From JAABUE01 sp037440925 (lineage in GTDB: Bacteria > Chloroflexota > Anaerolineae > Anaerolineales > Villigracilaceae), in contig JBBITF010000001.1 of the NCBI GenBank assembly GCA_037440925.1, forward strand, positions 1 through 64,000: 64,000 nt of DNA, in the 5' to 3' direction. Made by a program: the position numbers and the translations under genes. Below, one piece after another: positions 25,368 through 34,205 of this stretch (the first letter of the stretch is position 1; each line of letters opens with the position of its first letter). Under the pieces are notes generated by a model, which worked only from the letters and a program-made list of their open reading frames with translations, did no database searches and was not told the DNA's origin.

Positions 25368-26267
25368 CTAACGATTGCCATACGCCTTGGGGGGCAAGGA
25401 CATCAGGTAGACATACACGGCGCGCAGTTCATCATCCGTCATGTGGCGGTAGGATTGCCAGGGCATATAGGTTGGGTTCAGGAAGCGGCCATGCTTCTTG
25501 CCGGTCTTGATGATTTCGATGAAACCCTCTTCTCCCCAGCCTGGCAGTTGACCGCCTTCGCCAGAGGTGAGATTGGGCGCCGGCGGCCACTCAGGGGGGA
25601 AGCCGGGAATTTTGCCACCCGAAAGGGTTAGGCCATGACAAACTTTACATGACAGCGCCAGGTATTCTCCATATTCTGGCGTAACGCCTGGCGGCGGCGC
25701 GGCAGGGCGAGGAGCGTTGTGAGGAATCAATTCGGCCGGCAAGAAGGTGATTTGCCTGGCAATATTCATGACGACTCTGCCTGTGAAAGAGAGTTTGCTG
25801 GGGGGCATTTCGTTGTCTATAGGCGGCACACTGCGGATATAAGCCAACACCTTGCCCAGGTCTTCATCACTCAGATAGTAGAATTCGGTCGAGGGCATAA
25901 ACAAAAGCGGGGTGCCGTCTGGACGAACGCCGTGCCTGATGGAACGCACCAGGTCGGTGTCGGTGCGCTGGTTTCCGATGCCGCCTTTGCCAGTCGTCAG
26001 GTTGGGCGTGATGACTTGGCCGATAGCCGGATTGTCCAGGTAAACCTTGCCTTGCAGTTGTTCGCCATGACAGGCCTCGCAGCCGCGATATTGAAAGATG
26101 CGCTTTCCCTCAGCCAGAGCAGCCGGATCGTTGGGCAAGGGAACGGTTTCTTCAGGGACGATATATACCTTTCTGAGACGCGTTTCCCCGAGAGCATACA
26201 TGCCGGTTAGTACAATGAGTAAGATACCTGCCAGAGCCAGTGCAATGCGTGTCAGTGTCTTTTTCAT
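25368..26267 (-). CDS. Diheme cytochrome c
   Basis: 299 residues. An uncleaved or cleavable N-terminal hydrophobic segment (ALALAGILLIVLTGMYALG) places the rest outside the membrane. Two heme c sites are seen, C63-E-A-C66-H67 and C207-K-V-C210-H211, with likely Met ligands M124 (LFMPSTEF) and M268 (TYMPWQSY). Each half is a class I cytochrome c fold, so the protein is an internal duplication. Diheme proteins of this type serve as electron carriers for dehydrogenases or oxidases; the partner is not in the window. Confidence 0.9.
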   Translation of the reverse strand: MKKTLTRIALALAGILLIVLTGMYALGETRLRKVYIVPEETVPLPNDPAALAEGKRIFQYRGCEACHGEQLQGKVYLDNPAIGQVITPNLTTGKGGIGNQRTDTDLVRSIRHGVRPDGTPLLFMPSTEFYYLSDEDLGKVLAYIRSVPPIDNEMPPSKLSFTGRVVMNIARQITFLPAELIPHNAPRPAAPPPGVTPEYGEYLALSCKVCHGLTLSGGKIPGFPPEWPPAPNLTSGEGGQLPGWGEEGFIEIIKTGKKHGRFLNPTYMPWQSYRHMTDDELRAVYVYLMSLPPKAYGNR

Positions 26268-26411
26268 TTCCTGTTTCTCCCGTTTTTAGATTGACTCCAT
26301 ACCAGCGCTTTTATAGGGCGCGTTTGCGTATGACGGTAGCGCAGCGCCGACCTTTGGGCGGTATCAGGCAATGCGTGGCGCTATGAAAGAGGGGTGAGAT
26401 GCCGTCAGGCG

Positions 26412-27614
26412 TTATGGGGCCGGCAGGAAATCCCAGGGGTTGACTTTGAAGGAGGGGGTCATCAGTTCGAAGTGCAAATGCGGCCCAGAGGAACGCCCCG
26501 TGCTGCCGATGGCGCCAATCGCTTCGCCTTGCCCTACGCTTTGGCCACAGAAACGGTAGATGGCGCTCAGGTGGGCATACAGGGATTGCCAGCCGTTTCC
26601 ATGATCTACGATAATCATGTTGCCGTAGCCGTAATTGTTCCAGCCAGAATAGACGATTACGCCAGCATCCACAGCGTAGACGCCCTCGCCCTCAGAACCG
26701 GCAATATCAATGCCCCAGTGATTGGATTTGGGCGAATAATCATATCCTGAAAGGTAATGTTTGTTTGTTGGCCAGACGAAAGCGCCATAGCCGACTGCTC
26801 CTCCGGTAACAGGATCGCAGGCGCCAGCGCCCAAGACGCGCGCAGTGGCTGGGTCTTCGCGTGTTACGCCCAATGGCGCGCTCCAGGAGATGAAATCCCT
26901 TTTGCCGCCAGGCACGAACAGCCAAGTGCCATCAGGAATGTTGGGTTGCGCATAGTCGCCAATCGTTGCCGGGTCGAGATTGTTGGCAGGGGCATTGACA
27001 ATGTCTTCTGGAGTGACGCCAAAGAATTTTGCAAAGCCAATCAGTCCACCCTGATTTTCCTTTACCCATTCCCAATAGACGCCGTCTGATGGCATAATCT
27101 TCAACTCTTGCCCGGGTTGTAGCGCATGAGGGTCGTCTAACAGGACGTCGTAGTTGCCCCATAAGATGGTTTGGGGCTGCAGGCCGTATTTTTCGGCAAT
27201 GCCAAACACGGTGTCGCCCGCTTGGACCACATATTTGACAATTTGCTGGCGCGGCCGGGAGGGGATGACCGTAAACGGTAGGGTCAGTCGTGGAATGCCT
27301 TCATAGGCGTTGTTTTCGGCCAAAGCGACTGCTTCAATGACAGCCACCGGCGTTGGCGTTAGATTTTGCGCTGCGGCAGCGTTGTTTTTGGGGGAGGAGG
27401 CGAAAAATGTTTGCGTCAGCCAGACGACGAGCGTAATGACCAACACGGATGAAATACTCGATCCAATATGCAATAGGGATTCACCCAATCCCATTTGAAG
27501 CAAGGCTTCTGCCCATCGAGAGAGTTTACTTTTCTGGTTGGCGGTAGATGTCTTTGTATATTCTTCTTGTATCTCTGGTGTGGCGGGTGAGTCCTCTGGG
27601 AATTCACGCTTCAT
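26412..27614 (-). CDS. LysM and M23 peptidase domain envelope protein
   Basis: 400 residues. A charged N-terminal region, one membrane helix at about 55-75 (VLVITLVVWLTQTFF), an intermediate stretch, a LysM domain (KYVVQAGDTVFGIAEKYGL, QPGQELKIMP), then a C-terminal M23 LytM-type domain. The M23 metal motifs are HWGIDIAG and HLHFEL with YAHLS between. It should be anchored with its enzyme domain outside and cut or bind peptidoglycan-like cross-links. A second LysM-like stretch near GGLIGFAKFFGVTPEDIVNA is probable. Confidence 0.9.
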   Translation of the reverse strand: MKREFPEDSPATPEIQEEYTKTSTANQKSKLSRWAEALLQMGLGESLLHIGSSISSVLVITLVVWLTQTFFASSPKNNAAAAQNLTPTPVAVIEAVALAENNAYEGIPRLTLPFTVIPSRPRQQIVKYVVQAGDTVFGIAEKYGLQPQTILWGNYDVLLDDPHALQPGQELKIMPSDGVYWEWVKENQGGLIGFAKFFGVTPEDIVNAPANNLDPATIGDYAQPNIPDGTWLFVPGGKRDFISWSAPLGVTREDPATARVLGAGACDPVTGGAVGYGAFVWPTNKHYLSGYDYSPKSNHWGIDIAGSEGEGVYAVDAGVIVYSGWNNYGYGNMIIVDHGNGWQSLYAHLSAIYRFCGQSVGQGEAIGAIGSTGRSSGPHLHFELMTPSFKVNPWDFLPAP

Positions 27615-27720
27615 GTAATCTCATTCTCCGTATCTATGAAAGCATGATAACATGCCCTGAAAAGCCGCGTCAAGCCAGCCTGGTAAACGCTTATCCTGCC
27701 TTAAGCCTGGTTTTTCGTGG

Positions 27721-28779
27721 CTATGGTTCCCATTGAGGCTGCCAGTCGGGTTCGGGGTCGTCTGTCAATTGGCGTTCATCGCTGCCGTCGGCGCGGATGA
27801 TGTAGATGTCGGCTTGACCGCCGTTGCGCAGGGAGTTGTAGGCTACCCATTTCCCGTCGGATGAAAAGGCCGGGGAATTGTTGTTGCCTCCATAGGTCAA
27901 ACGTTGAATGGTGTTGGCGGCCAGGTTCAGGAGGAAAATGTCTTTATCCCCTGGCGGCCCGGCCGAAACCAGCAGGGATTGGCCGTCGGGCGACCAATCC
28001 AGGCTGCCGGTGATGCCCAGCAGGCCGGTATGCAATTGGCGCGGCGGCTGATTGTCGTTTGCGTTGATGAGAAAGATGTCGTATTCGAACAGTTGGGTGG
28101 TGCTCATGGCGAAGGCGATGGTTTGGCCGTCGGGCGACCAGGCTGCGCCAACAATGGAAGTTGGGCCAGCGTATTTGGGACCTGCGTAGAGCAGGCGCAG
28201 GTTTTTGCCGCTGCGATCAACGATGTACAGTGAGGTTTGGCCTGTTTCCACGCGGTTGATGAATACCACCTGTTCACCGTCGGGGGAAAAATCGGGAGAA
28301 AAGGCGTTGCCAATTTCATCGGTCAACGGAAGGATGGAGGAGGCGCTGAGAACCATGAAGTACAAGTCGAAAGTACCCAAACTGCGGTTAGAGGCAAAAG
28401 CAATGGCGCCTCCCTGAGGAGAAAAAGCGGGGTAGTAATCGTTGGCAAACAGGTCTGTCAGGCGCAGTAATCCGCTGCCATCCTGATTGACCATGCACAG
28501 GTGATTATAGTCGCCGCGTGTGCAGGTAAATATGATGCGCCCGCCGTGCAGGCCGGTTGGCAGCGGGGCAGGGGTGTAGGTGGGCGGAGGCGGAGGGGTG
28601 GCCGGCAGAGTGCGCGTCGGCAAAGGAGTGAAAGTGGGTGGCAGGACGATTTCCTCTGGCGCGTAGGTAGGCACCAAAAAGAATAATAAAGCAATCAACC
28701 CAATCAAGATGAGGCTGATGGGCAGCCGCCGGCTTTGGTTTTTGCTAAAAATCTTTTTGGGGCGGTTGCGATGGAACAT
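27721..28779 (-). CDS. TolB-like beta-propeller (PD40/WD40-like) membrane-anchored protein
   Basis: 352 residues. One N-terminal membrane helix (SLILIGLIALLFFLV) is followed by a Thr/Pro-rich linker (LPTRTLPATPPPPPTYTPAP) and a six-bladed propeller. The PD40 signature appears repeatedly: PAFSPQGGAIAFASNR, PDFSPDGEQVVFINR, AAWSPDGQTIAFA, LDWSPDGQSLLVSA, PAFSSDGKWVAYNS. The propeller probably sits outside the cell. No enzyme domain is attached; function unknown beyond protein binding. Confidence 0.85.
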   Translation of the reverse strand: MFHRNRPKKIFSKNQSRRLPISLILIGLIALLFFLVPTYAPEEIVLPPTFTPLPTRTLPATPPPPPTYTPAPLPTGLHGGRIIFTCTRGDYNHLCMVNQDGSGLLRLTDLFANDYYPAFSPQGGAIAFASNRSLGTFDLYFMVLSASSILPLTDEIGNAFSPDFSPDGEQVVFINRVETGQTSLYIVDRSGKNLRLLYAGPKYAGPTSIVGAAWSPDGQTIAFAMSTTQLFEYDIFLINANDNQPPRQLHTGLLGITGSLDWSPDGQSLLVSAGPPGDKDIFLLNLAANTIQRLTYGGNNNSPAFSSDGKWVAYNSLRNGGQADIYIIRADGSDERQLTDDPEPDWQPQWEP

Positions 28780-28797
28780 AGAATGTTTTCAGGGGCA

Positions 28798-28848
28798 GGT
28801 TTTGTAGGGATGGCAAGTCGGAGACTTGCCCTACTGCATTACAAAACC
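28798..28848. repeat. GGCAAGTC hairpin repeat
   Basis: GGCAAGTC/GACTTGCC (28812-28830) with a 3-base loop, extended by GTAGGG/CCTAC and GGTTTTGT/ACAAAACC to a stem-loop of about 50 bases. It lies between the small membrane protein and the TolB-like gene, overlapping the stop of the former. It may be a REP-like element or an attenuator. Confidence 0.55.
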
Positions 28849-29042
28849 CAGGCCAGCATCAGGCCGAAGATGGCGATGACCAACCCTACGTGCAGGAACA
28901 GGTTGGATTGGGCTATCCAGTGCGGGTAGATGAACCATTGCAGGATGTAGTTGAAGATGATCAGGGTGATTCCGAGCAAGGGCAGCAGCCCTTTGCGATG
29001 TGCCAGATATTCCGAAAGAAAATCGAGTAATTTGGAAATCAT
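28839..29042 (-). CDS. Small two-helix membrane protein
   Basis: 67 residues with two hydrophobic segments (LLPLLGITLIIFNYILQWF and FLHVGLVIAIFGLMLAWVL). Family not recognised. Its ATG overlaps the hflX stop by four bases, so it is translated with hflX. Coupling and composition support a real gene; function unknown. Confidence 0.65.
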   Translation of the reverse strand: MISKLLDFLSEYLAHRKGLLPLLGITLIIFNYILQWFIYPHWIAQSNLFLHVGLVIAIFGLMLAWVL

Positions 29043-30418
29043 ATCGTCTCCTCTGCGGGGGGAAGGGGAACCTCCTCGGCGGCTAGAGCGGTTCCTTTGG
29101 CGGGAGCAAGCCAGGGCGTGAATTGAGCGAGCAGGCGGCCGGGCAGACGCCCTTGAATGTTCACGCCGCCGCGTCCATGTTCAATGCGTTCCACTTGTCC
29201 CATCTCATGAAAGAGTGATATGAGCGCGCCTTGCTGATAGGGCAGGTAAACTTCGATGGGTGTATACGTTTCGTACAATTCTTTTTGTACCCTGCTCAAC
29301 AGGTCGGGAATGCCGCTTCCGTTCAAGGCAGATATGGCTACCGCTTTGGGGTAGCGGCTCAGCGTTTCCAGGGCTTGATCGGGGTGACGCAGACGGTCGA
29401 GTTTGTTCAGAACGGTGATGACAGGGATGTGGGCCGCGCCGATTTCCTCCAGGGTTTGTTGAACGGCCTGGAATTGGTTGAGGGCGTTGGGATGAGAAAT
29501 ATCTACCAGGTGCAGCAACAGGTCGGCTTGGGCAATTTCCTCCAGCGTGGCGCGGAAGGCTGCTACCAGTGTCGTGGGCAGTTTTTGAATGAAGCCGACG
29601 GTGTCGGTGAAGAGCGCCTGGTAGCCGCCGGGCAGTTCTACCCGCCGGGTGGTGGGGTCGAGGGTAGCAAATAGTTGGTTGGCAACATATACTTTGGCGC
29701 GCGCCAGGCGGTTGAGTAGGGTGGACTTGCCGGCGTTGGTGTATCCTACCAGGGCAACGATGGGCAGGCGAGCGCGTTTGCGCTGCGAGCGGTAGCGCTC
29801 GCGATGAGCGCGCACTTTTTCCAGTTGGCGTTTGAGATGGGCAATGCGCTCGCGGATTTGGCGGCGGTCTACTTCGAGTTGGGTTTCGCCGGGGCCGCGC
29901 AGTCCTACGCCGCCGCTAGAGCCAGCCCGCCCGCCTCCGCCGCCTGCCTGACGCGCCAGGTGCGTCCATTGACGAGTGAGGCGGGGCAGGTAGTATTCGT
30001 ATTGCGCCAGTTCTACTTGTAACATGCCTTCGCTGGTGTGGGCGTGTTGGGCAAAGATGTCGAGGATAAGGGCTGTGCGGTCAAGGATGCGAATTTTGTT
30101 GCCCAGGGCTTTTTCTAATTCGCGTTGGTGACGCGGCGAGAGTTCATTGTCAAAGACAACTACTTGGGCAAGGGCCTCTTCGGCCAGCGCTTTCAGTTCT
30201 TCCACTTTGCCGGGGCCGATGTACGTTTCGACGTGCGGGCGGCTGAGTTTTTGTGTCAGTTCGCCGATTACTTCCAGGCCGGCAGTTTGGCAGAGCAGGC
30301 TGAGTTCGGTCAGCGAGTCTTCTACGCTCAACAGGCCGGGCTGCTGGTAGATTTCTACGCCTACCAGAAAGGCGCGCTCTATAAGCGGAGCGGTGGATTC
30401 AGGGGTTTTTTGAGCCAT
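29039..30418 (-). CDS. hflX: GTPase HflX
   Basis: 459 residues. The HflX N-terminal domain (ERAFLVGVEIYQQ, TYIGPGKVEELK, FDNELSPRHQRELEKAL), a Gly-rich linker (GGGGRAGSSGGVGLRGPGE) and the GTPase domain with G1 GYTNAGKST, G3 DTVGF and G4 NKLD are present. HflX binds the 50S ribosome and splits stalled or hibernating ribosomes. The ATG at 30418 (MAQKTPES) overlaps the 3' end of the kinase gene by 20 bases; longer frames upstream are the kinase in another frame. Confidence 0.93.
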   Translation of the reverse strand: MAQKTPESTAPLIERAFLVGVEIYQQPGLLSVEDSLTELSLLCQTAGLEVIGELTQKLSRPHVETYIGPGKVEELKALAEEALAQVVVFDNELSPRHQRELEKALGNKIRILDRTALILDIFAQHAHTSEGMLQVELAQYEYYLPRLTRQWTHLARQAGGGGGRAGSSGGVGLRGPGETQLEVDRRQIRERIAHLKRQLEKVRAHRERYRSQRKRARLPIVALVGYTNAGKSTLLNRLARAKVYVANQLFATLDPTTRRVELPGGYQALFTDTVGFIQKLPTTLVAAFRATLEEIAQADLLLHLVDISHPNALNQFQAVQQTLEEIGAAHIPVITVLNKLDRLRHPDQALETLSRYPKAVAISALNGSGIPDLLSRVQKELYETYTPIEVYLPYQQGALISLFHEMGQVERIEHGRGGVNIQGRLPGRLLAQFTPWLAPAKGTALAAEEVPLPPAEETI

Positions 30419-31700
30419 CGTGGTTTGTGGGGGGGAGTCTTCTCTCTTCCTTTGTTTCGGCTGGGGAGGGTTGCGATGGGGATTCCGACGGGAAAAGTTT
30501 TTCCAGTTTGGGATCGGCAGCGTCCTTGCGAATGGGCAGCAAGATATGGAAGGTGGAGCCAGGGCAGCGTTTTTCGTCGTAACCGGGCGATTCGGCCCAA
30601 ATAGTGCCGCCATGCGCCTCGACGATGCCGCGCGCAATGGGCAGCCCCAGGCCGGGACCTCCGCCTTTGAATTTGGTCTTGCCGCTGGAATGCAGATTGG
30701 GTTGCCCCAGTTGCCCAAATTTCTCGAAGATGGTCGTCTGGTTTTCGGGGGCAATGCCGATGCCGGTATCGGCAATGGTCACTTCGATAAAGCCGGGCAG
30801 GGTGCGGCCGCTGACGGTGATTTTGCCTTTGTCGGGCGTAAATTTGATGGCGTTGGTGAGGAGGTTGCGAAAAGCCTGGTATAGCCGTTCACTATCAGCG
30901 TAGATCCATGTGCGGCTGCCGGGGAATCTTCGGATGTACAGTTTTTGCTTCCTGGCTTGCAGAGAGATAGACAAGTCATTGGCAAGCACGGTCAGGATGT
31001 GCAAGACAGTCGTCCGTTGCAGTTGCAGCGAGAGCAGATTATTGTCTATCAGAGATACGTCAATCATGTCGTCAATGATTTCATGCAAGCGGTGGACGCC
31101 TTTATTCATCCCGGCCAGTAAACTGTCGAACCGGGCCAGTTCGGGTTGTTCTACAGGAGAGGCAATCATTTCACGCAGCATGGCGGTATAGCCCTCAACC
31201 AGCGTGAGGGGGGTCTTCAGTTCATGCGCCGCTACCGAGATGAAATTGGATTTGGTGCGGTCGAGGCGTTCCAGTTGTTGCTGCACATTCAGAAGTTCGC
31301 GGGACATATAAGCCAGGCGATTTTCCATTTCTAGCCGCGCGGTTTTGTCCAACAAGTGCGTGTATATAGGAAGCAGGGTGGTCAACAGGCTGAGGGCTTC
31401 TCTTTCAGAAAGGTTCTCTTGCGCCAGTTCGTTGGTGACGCTGATCATGTGGCTCAACAGCAAGGTGACATTGTTTTTGCCTTCTTCCAAGTCAGAACGG
31501 GTGGGAGCGGCGGTCCACTCGGCCAGCAGGGGGTCTAGCCAAGCCGGGTTGCCGCTGGCAACGGCTTGCTGCATGAGGGTGAAGAATTGCTCGAGTTGCG
31601 CTTCAAAGTTTGTGCGCACCTCTGAACCGCGCGCGATGCTATGCGCTACGCGGTGAATCCAGGCCGGGCGAAGTTTTTCGAGCAATTGTTGTGCGTCCAT
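30399..31700 (-). CDS. Soluble sensor histidine kinase
   Basis: 433 residues. An all-helical N-terminal region (1-125) without clear family, a coiled coil, a HisKA dimerisation domain with phosphoacceptor H159 in SVAAHELKTPLTLVEGY, and a HATPase domain (NLLTNAIKFTPDKG, DTGIGI, GGGPGLGLPIARG). No membrane segment, so the signal is cytoplasmic. No cognate response regulator is adjacent. The gene overlaps hflX, which is unusual and suggests coordinated expression. The promoter leaves only about one base of leader. Confidence 0.9.
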   Translation of the reverse strand: MDAQQLLEKLRPAWIHRVAHSIARGSEVRTNFEAQLEQFFTLMQQAVASGNPAWLDPLLAEWTAAPTRSDLEEGKNNVTLLLSHMISVTNELAQENLSEREALSLLTTLLPIYTHLLDKTARLEMENRLAYMSRELLNVQQQLERLDRTKSNFISVAAHELKTPLTLVEGYTAMLREMIASPVEQPELARFDSLLAGMNKGVHRLHEIIDDMIDVSLIDNNLLSLQLQRTTVLHILTVLANDLSISLQARKQKLYIRRFPGSRTWIYADSERLYQAFRNLLTNAIKFTPDKGKITVSGRTLPGFIEVTIADTGIGIAPENQTTIFEKFGQLGQPNLHSSGKTKFKGGGPGLGLPIARGIVEAHGGTIWAESPGYDEKRCPGSTFHILLPIRKDAADPKLEKLFPSESPSQPSPAETKEERRLPPTNHDGSKNP

Positions 31701-31708
31701 GTGCTTAT

Positions 31709-31737
31709 AGTGTAAGCGTTCTGCCGCTTTTTGGCAA
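31709..31737 (-). promoter_or_regulatory. Sigma70-type promoter giving a leaderless kinase mRNA
   Basis: On the minus strand, TTGCCA (31732-31737), a 17-bp spacer and TACACT (31709-31714). The -10 ends 8 bases before the ATG at 31700, so transcription should start at or beside the ATG. There is no ribosome binding site. Confidence 0.65.
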
Positions 31738-31750
31738 ATCTACATGGCTT

Positions 31751-31798
31751 ACTTGTGTACTTGTGTACTTGTTTACTTGTGTACGTGTGTACTTATGT
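31751..31798. repeat. 8-bp tandem repeat, six units of ACTTGTGT
   Basis: Six consecutive octamers: ACTTGTGT, ACTTGTGT, ACTTGTTT, ACTTGTGT, ACGTGTGT, ACTTATGT. Four of six positions are unchanged or differ at one base. It lies just upstream of the kinase promoter and downstream of the M28 peptidase start-to-end unit. Confidence 0.85.
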
Positions 31799-31837
31799 AC
31801 TTTATGCTTAAACCCCTTTGGTTTCAACTTGTCCGTG

Positions 31838-32743
31838 TTAGGGTGAATAACGGCGCAGCAGCCATTCCTGCAATGTGCGGCCTACGGCTGCCAAACTCTC
31901 CGCTGAGACTTTATCGGGCGTGTCGGCGGTGGTATGCCAGTAGGGATAGTCGAAGTCAATGATGTCCACTGCGGGAATGCCGGCTTCCAAAAAAGGGGTA
32001 TGGTCGTCGAGCATAGAGTATTTTGGTTGGGCAATGAAACGGTCGGCATATCCCAGGTCGGCGGCCGTTTTCCAAATTTCGTCTACTAGAGTTACATCGG
32101 AATTCTTCTCGATGTAGATTTGCTGGTCGGCGTCGCCAATCATATCTACGACGATTACTGCCTGTGGGCGCGTTTCGAGTTGCGCTACAAAAGCCCGCGA
32201 ACCAAGCAGCCAGTCCCAGCCGGGGAGGTTGCCGTTGTCCTCGGCGTCGAAAAAGACCAGCCATAACGGCGGCGTCTCTTGGGGTAGAGAGCGCGCCAGT
32301 TCGAGGAGAACGGCTACGCCAGAGGCGCCGTCGTTTGCGCCTGGGACGGCTTCGCTGCGCTTGGCCGGGTCAGGGTCTTGGTCGGCAAACAGGCGCGTGT
32401 CATAATGTGCGGCCAGGATGACCTGCGGCGGCGCGTCTGTGCGCCAGGCGATGAGGTTTTGGATGGGATGTCCTAGCATTCGAGCGGATTGGATGCGCGA
32501 ATCCCAGCCGGCTGCCGACAACTCGGCCCGCATCCATTCCAGGACCCGAGCCTGCCCGGCGGACCCGGGCGTGCGCGGCCCGAAAGCGACTTGCGTGTGT
32601 ACGTCGGCCAGGGCGCGCTGTCCGTCAAAGATAACGGAAGCAGGCGGCGGCTGAGTCCAGAACGCAAAGACATACCAGCCCGTCACAGCGGCGAGCAGGA
32701 GTCCAATGAAGGCAAGGTAGAGGCTGATTCGTTTGTCTGTCAT
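31838..32743 (-). CDS. M28-family zinc aminopeptidase, membrane anchored
   Basis: 301 residues. One N-terminal membrane helix (YLAFIGLLLAAVTGWYVFAF), then an M28 peptidase domain with the di-zinc ligands in LAAHYDTR, GANDGASGVA, FFDAEDNG and a late His in YWHTTADTPDK. Catalytic Glu in DAEDNG is present. The enzyme should act outside the cell on peptides. It starts four bases inside the trmFO stop, so it is coupled to trmFO, a functionally odd pair. Confidence 0.9.
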   Translation of the reverse strand: MTDKRISLYLAFIGLLLAAVTGWYVFAFWTQPPPASVIFDGQRALADVHTQVAFGPRTPGSAGQARVLEWMRAELSAAGWDSRIQSARMLGHPIQNLIAWRTDAPPQVILAAHYDTRLFADQDPDPAKRSEAVPGANDGASGVAVLLELARSLPQETPPLWLVFFDAEDNGNLPGWDWLLGSRAFVAQLETRPQAVIVVDMIGDADQQIYIEKNSDVTLVDEIWKTAADLGYADRFIAQPKYSMLDDHTPFLEAGIPAVDIIDFDYPYWHTTADTPDKVSAESLAAVGRTLQEWLLRRYSP

Positions 32744-34092
32744 CTTTTTAGTTCAAGAAAGTTGTCTAATGCGGCTAGGGCGCGCTCGGCATAGGCCTGT
32801 CCGCGTTCGCGTTTGCCTATTTTCCCGATATGTTCCAACGGCGGCAGCAGGCCAAAGTTGGCTTTCATGGGTTGAAAATCTTTCATATCGGCTTGGGTGA
32901 TGTAGCGGCACAGCGCGCCTAGCATGGTCTCGGGCGGCAATTCGAGCGGAGGACGGCCGGTGAGCAGGCGGGCGGCGTTGAGACCTGCCAGCAGGCCGGT
33001 GGCAATGTTGCCCATGTACCCTTCGACGCCGGTGATTTGGCCGGCAAAGAACAGGTCGCGTCGGGTTTTGTGTTGCAAGGTGGGGCGCAACAGTTTGGGG
33101 CTGGCCAGGAAGGTGTTGCGGTGCATCTGGCCGTAGCGCACAAATTCGGCCTGTTCCAGGCCGGGAATCAGGCGCAGAACGCGGCGTTGTTCGGAGAATT
33201 TCAAGTTGGTCTGGAATCCAACCAGGTTATAGAGATTACCCGCCAGGTTATCTTGCCGCAACTGGACGATGGCGTAGGGGCGGCGGCCGGTGCGCGGGTC
33301 GGTGAGGCCAACCGGCTGCATGGGACCGAAGGCCAGTGCGTCATGTCCGCGTTCAGCCAGGATTTCGATGGGGAGACAGCCCTCGAAGAAATGGCGCGCC
33401 CCGGCTTTCACGCCGTGGCGGATGTCGTTTTCGAAAGCGCGCAGTTCGATGCGTTCGGCTGTCAGTAAGGCGTTAACGAAGGTGTCGTATTCTTCTTTCG
33501 ACAGAGGACAGTTGATGTAATCGCCTGCCTCTTGTTCGCTTTGCCCATAGCGCGAGGCGCGAAAGGCAATTTCCATGTTGATGCTATTGGCTTCTACGAT
33601 GGGGGCAATGGCGTCGTAGAAATATAAGTGTTCTTCGCCGTTCATTTCGGCCAGGGCTTGTGAGAGGGATGGCGAGGTGAGCGGTCCAGAGGCAATGACG
33701 GCGGGAGTCTGCGGGATGTGGGTCATTTCCTGGCGGATGATTTCGATGTTGGGATGGCTTTCGATGCGCTCGGTAACGGTTCGCGCAAAGCGGTTGCGGT
33801 CTACGGCCAGGGCTGCGCCGGCAGGCAAGGCGGTGGCCTCGGCGCATTCCAGCAGCATGGAGTTCAGGCGGCGCAGTTCGTTTTTGAGCAGGCCAGAAGC
33901 GCGGTCGGGCAGGTTCGAGCCAAGCGAGTTGGAGCAAATCAGTTCGGCCAGGTCGGCAGTTTGATGCGCAGCGGTGTTGATTGCAGGGCGCATTTCGTAT
34001 AGACGAACAGTAAGCCCTTGTTGGGCAGCCTGCCAAGCCGCTTCGCTGCCAGCCAGGCCGCCGCCAATGACGATGAGAAGAGGAGGGTTCAT
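32740..34092 (-). CDS. trmFO: Folate/FAD-dependent tRNA (uracil-54-C5)-methyltransferase TrmFO
   Basis: 450 residues, normal length. The N-terminal FAD site VIGGGLAGSEAAWQAA, the CSNSLGSNLPDRASGLLKNEL segment and the FAGQITGVEGYMGNIATGLLAG motif are diagnostic. TrmFO makes T54 in tRNA using methylene-tetrahydrofolate and is found where TrmA is absent. The start at 34092 follows TACAAT by 10 bases with no ribosome binding site, again pointing to a leaderless message. Confidence 0.95.
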   Translation of the reverse strand: MNPPLLIVIGGGLAGSEAAWQAAQQGLTVRLYEMRPAINTAAHQTADLAELICSNSLGSNLPDRASGLLKNELRRLNSMLLECAEATALPAGAALAVDRNRFARTVTERIESHPNIEIIRQEMTHIPQTPAVIASGPLTSPSLSQALAEMNGEEHLYFYDAIAPIVEANSINMEIAFRASRYGQSEQEAGDYINCPLSKEEYDTFVNALLTAERIELRAFENDIRHGVKAGARHFFEGCLPIEILAERGHDALAFGPMQPVGLTDPRTGRRPYAIVQLRQDNLAGNLYNLVGFQTNLKFSEQRRVLRLIPGLEQAEFVRYGQMHRNTFLASPKLLRPTLQHKTRRDLFFAGQITGVEGYMGNIATGLLAGLNAARLLTGRPPLELPPETMLGALCRYITQADMKDFQPMKANFGLLPPLEHIGKIGKRERGQAYAERALAALDNFLELKR

Positions 34093-34102
34093 GTAAGGGA
34101 TA

Positions 34103-34108
34103 ATTGTA
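34103..34108 (-). promoter_or_regulatory. -10 box of trmFO
   Basis: TACAAT on the minus strand, 10 bases before the trmFO ATG. No consensus -35 is visible 17 bp upstream. Confidence 0.4.
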
Positions 34109-34205
34109 CCATCCCGCCTGGCCGGACTCGTGTTGTATAATCAAGGTGGTGTGCGCTCAAAAGTTGTCAGCGGCGAGGAACATCCACAGATTGCGCAGAA
34201 AAATT

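Noticed and set aside
31751..31798. Possible CRISPR array
   Set aside because: Units are 8 bp, directly adjacent and without spacers; this is a microsatellite.
34136..34141. TATAAT on the plus strand upstream of the second MITE as a promoter for a gene
   Set aside because: No plus-strand gene follows; only repeats lie downstream until 34724.
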